A stretch of 9,301 nucleotides of DNA from Euryarchaeota archaeon Ods04 (GTDB lineage Archaea > Halobacteriota > Halobacteria > Halobacteriales > Halorutilaceae), in NCBI GenBank assembly GCA_028751055.1, contig JAQZDD010000021.1, positions 1-9,301 on the forward strand. The letters run 5' to 3'. Positions 1-7,095 of this stretch are shown piece after piece. The notes under the pieces were generated by a model that did no database searches, had not been told where the DNA came from, and saw nothing but the letters and a program-made list of their open reading frames with translations. Numbering within the stretch: the stretch's first letter is position 1; each line of letters starts with the position of its first letter. A program made the position numbers and the translations under genes.

Positions 1-194
1 ACATCACACGCGGCGAGTCGCCTCTCGTCGCTGTGCGTGTCACGAGTCTCAAGCCGTCGGCTGTCGTCCTGCACGGTATCAGCCGCGGCGACATATCGCG
101 GATTTCGGAGGAGATAGCACGCCTCGAAGACGTCTCGCTGAGCTACACGACAAAAGATATGGACAAGATACTCGAAAACTTGGGAGATGTATAA
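1..194 (+). CDS. C-terminal fragment of a probable COG1395-type HTH transcriptional regulator (partial)
   Basis: An open frame enters from the left edge (first whole codon at base 3) and ends at TAA 192-194, giving 63 visible residues. The visible part reads [20 protein letters not shown]..., then an alpha/beta stretch, and ends in ...KILENLGDV. No DNA-binding domain is visible because the N-terminus lies outside the window. The assignment rests on two things: the tail resembles the C-terminal region of the archaeal 'putative HTH-type transcriptional regulatory protein' family (COG1395, MJ1545-like), and genes of that family commonly precede HMG-CoA synthase in archaea. Its stop overlaps the HMG-CoA synthase ATG by one base (TAATG), so the two are almost certainly co-transcribed and perhaps translationally coupled. 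That it is coding is fairly sure. The family call is inferred mainly from context. Confidence 0.55.
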   Translation, partial: ITRGESPLVAVRVTSLKPSAVVLHGISRGDISRISEEIARLEDVSLSYTTKDMDKILENLGDV

Positions 195-1225
195 TGGCAG
201 GAATAGTCTCTTACGGCGGTTACGTACCGAGGTACAGGATACGGACACGCGAGATAGCCGAGATGTGGGGAGAGGACGCCGACGCGATGGAAGGCGGTCT
301 GCGAGTCGAGTCGAAGAGCGTCCCCGACGAGGACGAGGACACAGCGACAATAAGCGTCGAGGCTGCGCGGACGGCGTTCGAAAACGCGCCCGTCGAAGGC
401 GACGCGCTCGGCGCGGTGTACGTCGGCAGCGAGTCGCATCCCTACGCAGTCAAGCCGACAGCGACCATCGTCGCGGCGTCGGTAGGTGCGACGCCTCTGA
501 TGACAGCCGCCGACCTTGAGTTCGCCTGCAAGGCGGGCACGGCAGGCGTGCAGGCGGCACTCGGTCTGGTCGAGGCAGGAAGAATCGACTACGGACTGGC
601 GATAGGTGCGGACGTTTCGCAGGGCGCGCCCGGCGACGCTCTCGAATACAGCGCGGCGGCAGGCGGCGCGGCGTTCGTCATAGGCGACGAAGGCGTCGTC
701 GCAGAAATCGAGGACACGACCTCGTACACGTCCGACACGCCCGACTTCTGGAGACGTGAGGGCGAACGGTACCCGCAGCACGGCGAACGGTTTACCGGCA
801 AGCCCGCGTACTTCAAACACACCGAAGGCGCGAGCAAAGCCCTCATGGAACGTCTCGGTACGTCGCCCGACGACTACGACTACGCAGTCTTCCACCAGCC
901 CAACGGCAAGTTCCCCGTACGTGTCGCCCAGTCGTTGGGGTTCGACGAGGAGCAGTACGAGACAGGTCTTCTTTCGCCGAAGATAGGCAACACGTACAGC
1001 GGTGCGTCGCCTCTCGGTCTGGTTGCGACGCTCGACGAGGCGGAGACGGGCGACAGAATCTTCTTCGCGTCTTTCGGTTCGGGCGCGGGAAGCGACGCCT
1101 TCTCTTTCAGCGTCAAGGATGGAATCGACGAACGCAGGACAGGTCTGAAGGAGACGTTCGAGGATGTCGAGTACATCGACTACGCACAGTACGCCAAACA
1201 CAAAGGCAAGATAAGGAGGGACTAA
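194..1225 (+). CDS. hmgB: Hydroxymethylglutaryl-CoA synthase, archaeal type
   Basis: This cytosolic enzyme condenses acetyl-CoA with acetoacetyl-CoA to HMG-CoA, the committed precursor of mevalonate and archaeal isoprenoid lipids. The protein has 343 residues, normal for the short archaeal class. The thiolase-superfamily catalytic triad is complete: Glu80 (GSESHPY), the acyl-accepting Cys112 (LEFACKAGT) and His234 ([11 protein letters not shown]). [12 protein letters not shown] (about 265-276) and [13 protein letters not shown] (about 293-305) are the expected C-terminal substrate and CoA-site motifs. The ATG at 194 is chosen because the family N-terminus ([16 protein letters not shown]) starts exactly there and a GGGAG Shine-Dalgarno lies at 182-186. 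It overlaps the upstream stop by one base and is followed after one base by the thiolase gene. Isoleucine codons are 8 ATA and 6 ATC. Confidence 0.96.
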   Translation: MAGIVSYGGYVPRYRIRTREIAEMWGEDADAMEGGLRVESKSVPDEDEDTATISVEAARTAFENAPVEGDALGAVYVGSESHPYAVKPTATIVAASVGATPLMTAADLEFACKAGTAGVQAALGLVEAGRIDYGLAIGADVSQGAPGDALEYSAAAGGAAFVIGDEGVVAEIEDTTSYTSDTPDFWRREGERYPQHGERFTGKPAYFKHTEGASKALMERLGTSPDDYDYAVFHQPNGKFPVRVAQSLGFDEEQYETGLLSPKIGNTYSGASPLGLVATLDEAETGDRIFFASFGSGAGSDAFSFSVKDGIDERRTGLKETFEDVEYIDYAQYAKHKGKIRRD

Positions 1226-1226
1226 A

Positions 1227-2417
1227 ATGTTAAGAGACGTAGCCGTCGTCGGGGTCGGACAGACCTCGTTCGGCGAACACTGGGAACGTTCGTTCCGTGA
1301 CCTGTTCGTGACCGCAGGCGTCCGCGCGCTAGAAGACGCGGGCGTCGCAGGTGACGAGATAGACGCGCTCTACGGAGGAAACATGAGCGCGGGGCAGTTC
1401 ATACAGCAGGAACACGTCGCCGCACTTATCGCAGACTACGCCGGGCTTGCGACGGAGAGGGTGCCCGCGACGCGCGTAGAGGCGGCGGACGCGTCGGGCG
1501 GACTTGCGTTCCGTCAGGCTGTGCTTGATGTTGCGAGCGGCGCGTCGGACGTCGTCGTCGCTTCGGGCGTCGAGAAGATGACCGACTTGGGAAGCGCGGA
1601 GACGACTGAGGCGTTGGCGGGAAGCGCGGACCGCGAGTGGGAGGTCTTCGGCGGCGGAAACGTCGCCGCGCTGTACGCCATGATGGCACGCGCACATATG
1701 GACAGGTACGGCACGACGCGCCGCCAGCTTTCAGAGGTCGTCGTCAAGAACCACGAGAACGCGACGAACAACAAGTACGCGCAGTACACGAACGAGGTGA
1801 GTGCAGAACTCGTCGAGTCGACGCCGTTCGTCTCGGAGCCTCTGCGCGCCTTCGACTGTTCACCCGCGAGCGACGGTGCCGCAGCAGTAATCGTTGTACC
1901 AGCGGAGGACGCCGAAGACTACACCGACGAACCCGTCTACGTCGAAGCGACGGAGCAGGCAAGCGGAAGCCTCGCGGTACACGACAGGGACGACATAACA
2001 ACGCTCGGTTCGACGGCGCGTGCTGCGGAGCGCGCCTACGAGACTGCGAACGTCTCGCCGGGTGACGTGGATGTTGCGGAGGTACACGACTCGTACACGG
2101 TCGCCGAGATACTCGCTGTCGAGGACTTAGGATTCGCGGAGAAGGGCGACGGCGGAGCCTTCGTCGAGGACGGGCGCGCGGCGGTAGACGGCGAGACCCC
2201 CGTCAACCCGTCGGGCGGTCTGAAGGCGTGCGGACATCCGCTCGGCGCGACAGGAGTGAGACAGGTCGTCGACGCGGCGAAGCAGTTGAGAGGCGAAGCG
2301 GGGACGCAGGTAGAGGACGCGTCTGTCGCCGTGACACACAACGTCGGCGGAACCGGCGCGACGGCGGTCGTGAACGTGCTTTCTGACAGAAACGGAAGGA
2401 ACAGGAGGTCGAGATAA
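1227..2417 (+). CDS. Thiolase (acetyl-CoA C-acetyltransferase family), HMGCS-partner type, catalytic Cys replaced by Asp
   Basis: This is a SCPx/archaeal-type thiolase of 396 residues. In the archaeal complex it makes acetoacetyl-CoA from two acetyl-CoA and hands it to HMG-CoA synthase through the DUF35 protein. Family landmarks are clear: MLRDVAVVGVGQTSFGEHW at the N-terminus, GVEKMTD (114-120), CSPASDGAAA (211-220), EVHDSYTVAE (285-294), NPSGGLKACGHPLGATG (327-343, with His337) and THNVGGTG (370-377). The expected nucleophile motif (A-C-A-S-G) instead reads EAADASGG, so residue 88 is Asp (GAC, 1488-1490). A Cys codon would need two base changes, so a single miscall does not explain it. Cys335, two residues before His337, is the nearest active-site cysteine. 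A strong Shine-Dalgarno (AAGGAGGG, 1213-1220) precedes the ATG by six bases. Fold and partner role look secure; Claisen activity is uncertain. Confidence 0.93.
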   Translation: MLRDVAVVGVGQTSFGEHWERSFRDLFVTAGVRALEDAGVAGDEIDALYGGNMSAGQFIQQEHVAALIADYAGLATERVPATRVEAADASGGLAFRQAVLDVASGASDVVVASGVEKMTDLGSAETTEALAGSADREWEVFGGGNVAALYAMMARAHMDRYGTTRRQLSEVVVKNHENATNNKYAQYTNEVSAELVESTPFVSEPLRAFDCSPASDGAAAVIVVPAEDAEDYTDEPVYVEATEQASGSLAVHDRDDITTLGSTARAAERAYETANVSPGDVDVAEVHDSYTVAEILAVEDLGFAEKGDGGAFVEDGRAAVDGETPVNPSGGLKACGHPLGATGVRQVVDAAKQLRGEAGTQVEDASVAVTHNVGGTGATAVVNVLSDRNGRNRRSR

Positions 2418-2418
2418 G

Positions 2419-2808
2419 ATGACAGCACCGCGTTTCTGGCGCAAGATAAACCAGAGGTACAGGCTTGTAGGCACCGAGTGCCGTACGTGTGACACGGCGT
2501 TCTTCCCACCGCGCGACCTGTGTCCCGAATGCAGACGCGAGAGCGACATAGCCGAGAAGGCGTTCAGCGGAGAAGGCGAGGTCGTGACGAAGACGGTCGT
2601 ACACGACGCCATAAGCGACTACGACGCAGAGACGCCTTACACGCTAGCCGTGGTCGAACTCGACGAGGGCGCGAGGATAACAGCGCAGGTCGTCGAAGGA
2701 GACGGAGAGGTCGATGTCGGCGACCGTGTCGAGGCGTGCTTCAGACGTGTGAGGGACGAAGGAGAGGAAGGTATCGTCCAGTACGGCACGAAGTTCGAGC
2801 GCGTCTAA
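2419..2808 (+). CDS. DUF35 Zn-ribbon/OB-fold protein, scaffold of the thiolase-HMGCS complex
   Basis: This small protein of 129 residues has a rubredoxin-like Zn ribbon formed by Cys21, Cys24, Cys35 and Cys38 (ECRTC...LCPEC). A beta-rich OB-fold follows (about 48-129, with TLAVVELDEGARITAQVV as a core strand region). The N-terminal FWRKINQRYRLVG helix matches the segment DUF35 proteins use to contact their partner enzyme. In the characterised methanogen complex the DUF35 subunit bridges thiolase and HMG-CoA synthase and forms a shared CoA-binding site, so acetoacetyl-CoA is not released. The gene starts one base after the thiolase stop, with AGGAGGT at 2403-2409, and is the last gene of the operon. 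Its stop TAA (2806-2808) overlaps the stop of the opposing phosphomutase gene. Confidence 0.93.
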   Translation: MTAPRFWRKINQRYRLVGTECRTCDTAFFPPRDLCPECRRESDIAEKAFSGEGEVVTKTVVHDAISDYDAETPYTLAVVELDEGARITAQVVEGDGEVDVGDRVEACFRRVRDEGEEGIVQYGTKFERV

Positions 2809-4139
2809 CGGCCTTCTGTGTTTTTGACGACTTCTTCGACGAGAGAGACGAGTTTCTCGACGAGCGCGTCGTCACCTTCGACGTAGACGCGTACCAACGG
2901 TTCGGTACCGCTTGCGCGGACGAGGAACCAGCCTTCTTCGACCGTGTCGACACGTACACCGTCCGCCGTGTCGAACGACGCGTCCGGATACGTTTCGCGC
3001 AGTTTCTCCTCGACATCCCCGATGACTGCCGTCTTCTTCCCGTCTTCACAGCCGACCGACTTCTTGGTCACGTCCACGTCGCGCAGACCGTCGAAAACGT
3101 CGGTATCTTCGGCGTAAGCACCGGCAACCTCAACCGCTGTGACGGTGCCGTCTACCCAGCCGCCGAACTCCGGAAAGATATGTTTCCACGGTTCGGCGGC
3201 GAAGGCGACTTTGCGTCCGCGCGCTTTCTCGGAGACGGTGCCGAGAGCGACGCGTTCTATCTCGCCGCCTTCGGCGCGCACAGCCTCGTCGACACGAGGC
3301 GAGACGTTGGGCGTCGTGAGAACCGTGCTGTTCCCGCTCTCACGGACGTGCCGACCTGCGAGAACAGCGAGAACGGCGTCCTCCGAGACGACGCCGTCAC
3401 CGTCTACCACGACGAGTCTGTCAGCGTCGCCGTCGTGTGCGAAGCCTAAGTCGAAGCCGCCGTCGCCGACGAACTCGACGAATCCGACAAGCGTCTCCGG
3501 AGTGGGTTTTGAGCCACGTCCGGGGAACGTCGGGTCGGTCTGTGCGTTGACCGTGACGACATCACAGCCTGCGTGTCTTAACGCGGGGACCGTGGTGCGC
3601 GCACCGACGCCGTTCGCGCAGTCGACTGCGACGCGTAAGCCAAGGTCGGTTCCGTCGAAGTACCCCGAAACGGCGTCGAGGTAGCCGTCGACAACTTCGT
3701 GCGCGTCAGAGACTCCCGACTCCGCCCACGAGTCCCACGACACCGTGTCGGCTTCTTCGACGCGTTCGGAGACCTCTTTCTCGTCGTCGGCGTCGAACTC
3801 GCCGCCGTCTTCTCGGAAAAGCTTGACGCCGTTGTCTTCCGAAGGGTTGTGCGACGCGGTTACTGTCGCGCCGTACGCGCCTCTTTCGCGCGCAGTCCAC
3901 GCGACGACGTGCGTCGGCACGACACCCAGAACCGTCGTTTCGCATCCGACGCTCTCCGCTCCTGCGACGAAAGCCGAGACAAGCGCGCCGCCCGTGTGGC
4001 GTCCGTCGCGTCCGACGACGACACCGCGACCTTCGTCGACAGCCATCGAACCGACGGCGCGTCCCAAACGCAGGACGAGCGACGGCGAAACGTAGTCGAC
4101 ACTGCCGCGCACGCCCGCGGTTCCGAAGATATCCGTCAT
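2805..4139 (-). CDS. Alpha-D-phosphohexomutase family protein (GlmM/phosphomannomutase-like; candidate phosphopentomutase)
   Basis: This phosphosugar mutase (1-phosphate to 6- or 5-phosphate isomerisation through a phosphoserine) has 444 residues from the chosen start. In order it shows FGTAGVRG (5-12), GRDGRHTGG (43-51), the active-site TASHNP with Ser96, the metal loop DGDADR (236-241), the sugar-specificity loop AEPWKHIF (315-322) and the phosphate-binding RASGTEPL (408-415). Catalytic and metal residues are all present. The sugar loop differs from the usual GE-x-SGH of PMM/PGM/GlmM, so hexose specificity cannot be assumed. A GTG at 4161-4163 would add eight residues, but the ATG at 4137-4139 has an AAGGA five bases upstream and begins at the family's MTDIFGTAGVRG. 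It lies 46 bases downstream of deoC. Thermococcus has a phosphopentomutase from this same superfamily, so context suggests that role. GlmM is the main alternative. Confidence 0.9.
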   Translation of the reverse strand: MTDIFGTAGVRGSVDYVSPSLVLRLGRAVGSMAVDEGRGVVVGRDGRHTGGALVSAFVAGAESVGCETTVLGVVPTHVVAWTARERGAYGATVTASHNPSEDNGVKLFREDGGEFDADDEKEVSERVEEADTVSWDSWAESGVSDAHEVVDGYLDAVSGYFDGTDLGLRVAVDCANGVGARTTVPALRHAGCDVVTVNAQTDPTFPGRGSKPTPETLVGFVEFVGDGGFDLGFAHDGDADRLVVVDGDGVVSEDAVLAVLAGRHVRESGNSTVLTTPNVSPRVDEAVRAEGGEIERVALGTVSEKARGRKVAFAAEPWKHIFPEFGGWVDGTVTAVEVAGAYAEDTDVFDGLRDVDVTKKSVGCEDGKKTAVIGDVEEKLRETYPDASFDTADGVRVDTVEEGWFLVRASGTEPLVRVYVEGDDALVEKLVSLVEEVVKNTEGR

Positions 4140-4144
4140 ACCTG

Positions 4145-4149
4145 TCCTT
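4145..4149 (-). promoter_or_regulatory. Ribosome binding site that decides the phosphomutase start
   Basis: On the minus strand AAGGA lies five bases before the ATG at 4137-4139. No comparable Shine-Dalgarno precedes the alternative GTG at 4161-4163. This favours the shorter 444-residue product. Confidence 0.6.
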
Positions 4150-4185
4150 CGGATACGCGGCACACTACTCTTTCGGAAGAGGGAG

Positions 4186-4839
4186 TCAGAGTTCCCGCAC
4201 GCCGCGTACGAGTTCGTCGCCCGCGCTCGCGCCTACCCGTGACGCTCCTGCTTCGAGCATACGTAACGCGGTTTCGGCGTCGCTTATGCCGCCGCTCGCC
4301 TTGACGCGCGCGTCGTTTCCCACGGCGTCCTTCAGGAGACGCACGTCTTCGACCGTTGCCTTGCCGGGCGCGTATCCTGTACACGTCTTGACGTACTCCG
4401 CGCCAGCGTCGACACAGAGGCGCGCCGCGCGTCTCTTCTCCTCGTCCGTGAGCAGACCTGTTTCGATTATCGCCTTCGTGGCGCACGGAACGGCATCCGC
4501 GACTGCGCACACGTCACGGACGAATGCATCTTCCTCGTCCGACTTGAGAAACGAGATACTGCAGGCGAAGTCTATCTCGGTTGCTCCCGCCTCGACGGCG
4601 GCACGTGCCTCGTACGCCTTCACCTCGGGCGTCGTCGTTCCGTGCGGGAAGCCGACGACAGCGACGACCTCGCCGTCGAAGTCGTCGGGGACACGGTCGA
4701 GACGTGACGGCGGCAAGCAGACGTTGGTGCCGAGTTCAGCGGCTTCTTCGACGACGGCGTCGTACGCCTCTACGGTGGCGTCCTTGTCCAAGAGCGTGTG
4801 GTCTATCTTGGCGGCGAAGTCCTTTTCGCGGTCGATCAT
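4186..4839 (-). CDS. deoC: Deoxyribose-phosphate aldolase
   Basis: DeoC is a class I (Schiff-base) aldolase that splits 2-deoxyribose 5-phosphate into glyceraldehyde 3-phosphate and acetaldehyde, the last step of deoxynucleoside breakdown. The protein has 217 residues, normal for archaeal/short DeoC. KIDHTLL (11-17) is the usual N-terminal signature. The catalytic set is visible: Asp90 (ATEID), the Schiff-base Lys151 (YVKTCTG) and Lys180 (RVKASGGI), equivalent to E. coli Asp102, Lys167 and Lys201. The segment after Asp90 (FACSISFLKS) departs from the more common MVINIGALKS. The ATG overlaps the stop of the upstream secreted-protein gene (ATGA), with AAGGAGG at 4845-4851 inside that gene, so the two are translationally linked. 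The phosphomutase gene follows downstream. Confidence 0.95.
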   Translation of the reverse strand: MIDREKDFAAKIDHTLLDKDATVEAYDAVVEEAAELGTNVCLPPSRLDRVPDDFDGEVVAVVGFPHGTTTPEVKAYEARAAVEAGATEIDFACSISFLKSDEEDAFVRDVCAVADAVPCATKAIIETGLLTDEEKRRAARLCVDAGAEYVKTCTGYAPGKATVEDVRLLKDAVGNDARVKASGGISDAETALRMLEAGASRVGASAGDELVRGVREL

Positions 4840-7022
4840 CCGAGCCTCCTTACTGCGGCTGCCGCGACGACCAACATGGCGACGAGGGCGACGGCTACAC
4901 CGAAACCGGGCAGCAAGGGCATGCCGTCCTCTACTTCAAGGTAGTCGGACGCCGCCTCGGTGTCCATCTCGGGGAAGTCACGGTTCCATTCGCCCGGCAT
5001 ATTGACGGTGGTTTCGTCGTCGACTTGTTCGCTTTCCCGTACCGCCTGTTCAGTCGTCTCGTCTACGAAGCCTTCGACCTCGAAGTAAGTCGTCAGGACT
5101 CCGTCGTCCTGTTCGCCGACGATATCCGTAACGCGCAGTCCTTCGGAGTCTTCGACAGCTGACACGAGCGCGGTTCCGTTGTCGAACGCCGTGCCTGCCT
5201 CGACATTCCATCCGTTTTCGCCGACGGAGCCGTCAATCTTCGCTCTCCTGAACTCTGCTTCACCGAGATGCCGGAGAACGTTCGCTTCGGCTGAGTCGGC
5301 GTCCTCAAACATCTCGTCGTAGATGTTCCTCGTCTCGGTGTGCTGGAAGCCGAGATAGAGGCTCATGAAACTGAAGCCGGTCTCGTAGACGGTCGTGGAC
5401 TCGGGGTATCCGCCGTACAGAGACTCGCCGGCAGCCTCCCAGTCCACCTCGCCTGCTAAGCCGCCGTCAGCAGACGACACGCTCAGTTCGAACGAGGAGT
5501 CCGCTGGTGTCGGAAGTCCACGGTCTTCGAGTTCCTCGATGTACTTCTCCCAGTTCTCTGTCGTATGTGTTAGTTCGCCCGTCACTGAAGCCGTGTTGCC
5601 CGTCGGTGCGTCTTCCTCCGTGTCCGCGTCACCGTCCGCGTCCTCACCTTCGAGGCTGCCCGACCACTCCCACCGCGAGACGTGGTCAGAGGCTTCGACA
5701 GCCTCAACGTGTTGCTCCGCCTGTTCTATCACGTCGTCGACGAACTCGTCGCTCATCTCCGCACCAGGCTGGTCGTCAGGTGTCATCTCCGACGAAAGAT
5801 GTACGTTGGCTAACGTGACCTGACTGTAGTCCTTTACCTCGACGGACCAGTTGATTTCCGTCTCTCCGTCCTCCGAAACCGAGGCGTAGTCCGCGTCTAT
5901 CTCGACGTCTCTTAGAGCGTGAGCCATCTCGTCGAGAGCGTCCTCTGAAACGTCCTCGACCGAGACATCGGGGTCCGCCTCGACGAATCCCTCGACGATA
6001 TCCTCGGTCACGTCAGCGTACTCGACGGCGTACTCGACATCAAGAAGCGAAGCGTTCTCCGTGCCGCCGAAGCCGTCGTCGACGGTCACGTTCTCGAACG
6101 AGTACGACTCGACGGTTACGTCGGCGGTTCGTGTGGTACCATCGATGTCGTATCTGTCGCTCAGCGTCTCCACTGCTCTATCCCGTGTGCCCCAGTCCTC
6201 GGCGGGATGGATGCTCGTGAGTTCGTTCGCGGGTTCGGGGGTATCTGAGAGGTTCTCGTCGGGAACGCTGTCGTCAGGTACGTCAGGCACGTCGGCTACT
6301 GCGTCCTCTTCGAAGCCGCGTGTCTCCTCCAGCAGTCGTCTCTCCCTAGCTTCCACGGTGTACTCGTCGTCGGTTCCGGTGAGGTCGAACCGCAGAACCT
6401 CACGCTCCGGTGAGCCTCCGAAAGCCGTCGTGTAACTTGCTCCTCCCGATGAGAATACTCTGTCGGAGCCGGTCACAAGTTCGCCTTTGGTCGAAGCCGA
6501 CGGAACCGCGCCCGCAGCCTCTGACGAGAACGCGGAGTTGAGTTCGGCGTCCAACCCCGACTCCGTCCTGTCAGTCATTCCGGATATTTCGAGTATCAGG
6601 TCTTCCACACTCTCTATCTCGTCCGTCTCGAAGCTTCCGTCGGCGACCCACTCGGTGGGTTCAGCTACGAACGAAAAGTCGCCCGTCAGTCCCATGTCCT
6701 CCGCGACGCCGTCTGCGAGGAAGTGCACGAGTCCCATCTCCGTGTCGGCTCCATAGCTCACCGATGTCTCGGTCTCCTCGCCGACATCGAGTTCGTAGAC
6801 CAGAACCGCGTCGCCGTCCTCCTTGACGTAGACAGCGTCGGCGGCAGTATCTGGGGCAGCGGTTCCAGCCTGTGCCCCGATAGCTTCGTCTTCTTCGAAG
6901 CCGTTGCTCTCGTTCACCTCTCCTCCCGCCGCGGGAGACTGAGCACCTGCTGACGATACAGCCATCGCCATGAAAAAGAGGACTGCGGCGACCAATAACG
7001 ACGCAGTAACTGTCTTCCGCAT
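4836..7022 (-). CDS. Secreted PGF-CTERM surface protein, function unknown
   Basis: This is an acidic secreted protein of 728 residues. A signal peptide is clear: basic MRK, a hydrophobic core to about residue 22, and a likely cleavage AGA|QS after residue 27. The C-terminus is a tripartite archaeosortase signal: LPGF with PGF at 705-707, a hydrophobic helix 708-724, then ArgArg 725-726. The family knowledge predicts ArtA-mediated processing and lipid anchoring. Six N-glycosylation sequons are visible (Asn37, 257, 311, 323, 391, 615), with acidic linkers near 239-264 and 457-475. No enzymatic motif was found. The region about 175-540 resembles the protein encoded at 7910-8917. The ATG at 7020-7022 is chosen because the signal peptide starts there. 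The frame stays open to 7436, but that extension is antisense to the phosphorylase gene and basic. Heads the secreted protein-deoC-phosphomutase operon. Confidence 0.9.
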   Translation of the reverse strand: MRKTVTASLLVAAVLFFMAMAVSSAGAQSPAAGGEVNESNGFEEDEAIGAQAGTAAPDTAADAVYVKEDGDAVLVYELDVGEETETSVSYGADTEMGLVHFLADGVAEDMGLTGDFSFVAEPTEWVADGSFETDEIESVEDLILEISGMTDRTESGLDAELNSAFSSEAAGAVPSASTKGELVTGSDRVFSSGGASYTTAFGGSPEREVLRFDLTGTDDEYTVEARERRLLEETRGFEEDAVADVPDVPDDSVPDENLSDTPEPANELTSIHPAEDWGTRDRAVETLSDRYDIDGTTRTADVTVESYSFENVTVDDGFGGTENASLLDVEYAVEYADVTEDIVEGFVEADPDVSVEDVSEDALDEMAHALRDVEIDADYASVSEDGETEINWSVEVKDYSQVTLANVHLSSEMTPDDQPGAEMSDEFVDDVIEQAEQHVEAVEASDHVSRWEWSGSLEGEDADGDADTEEDAPTGNTASVTGELTHTTENWEKYIEELEDRGLPTPADSSFELSVSSADGGLAGEVDWEAAGESLYGGYPESTTVYETGFSFMSLYLGFQHTETRNIYDEMFEDADSAEANVLRHLGEAEFRRAKIDGSVGENGWNVEAGTAFDNGTALVSAVEDSEGLRVTDIVGEQDDGVLTTYFEVEGFVDETTEQAVRESEQVDDETTVNMPGEWNRDFPEMDTEAASDYLEVEDGMPLLPGFGVAVALVAMLVVAAAAVRRLG

Positions 7023-7095
7023 CTTATCCCGTGTCAACTGTAAAGTGACTTTAACATTCCGGTAGTTGTTTTTGCTCCCGTCACCAACCCCTGGT
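7023..7095. promoter_or_regulatory. Divergent promoter between the secreted-protein operon and the nucleoside phosphorylase gene
   Basis: Only 73 bases separate the two divergent starts. This is the most AT-rich stretch of the neighbourhood. A TATA-like CTTTAACA (7049-7056) reads as TGTTAAAG on the other strand, so one element could serve both directions. Its spacing would give the minus transcript a start a few bases before the ATG at 7022 (near leaderless). The plus transcript would have a leader of about 15-18 bases without an obvious Shine-Dalgarno. The TATA and start-site positions are inferred from spacing only. Confidence 0.55.
7041..7053. promoter_or_regulatory. 13-bp inverted repeat, candidate operator
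   Basis: TAAAGT-G-ACTTTA is a perfect inverted repeat with a one-base centre at 7047. It overlaps the TATA-like element of the divergent promoter, 19 bases from the minus-strand start and 43 from the plus-strand start. That is where a dimeric repressor could control both operons. No protein can be assigned to it. Confidence 0.45.

Noticed and set aside
143..1201. Long minus-strand open frame of 352 codons
   Set aside because: It lies opposite HMG-CoA synthase; its Arg/Val/Cys-rich composition is that of an antisense shadow in GC-rich DNA.
2520..3449. Plus-strand open frame of 309 codons bridging the DUF35 and phosphomutase genes
   Set aside because: Its first part is the DUF35 gene read out of frame and its second part is antisense to the phosphomutase; no family motif is present.
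4286..5005. Plus-strand open frame of 239 codons
   Set aside because: It is antisense to deoC and the end of the secreted-protein gene, Ser/Arg-rich and without motifs.
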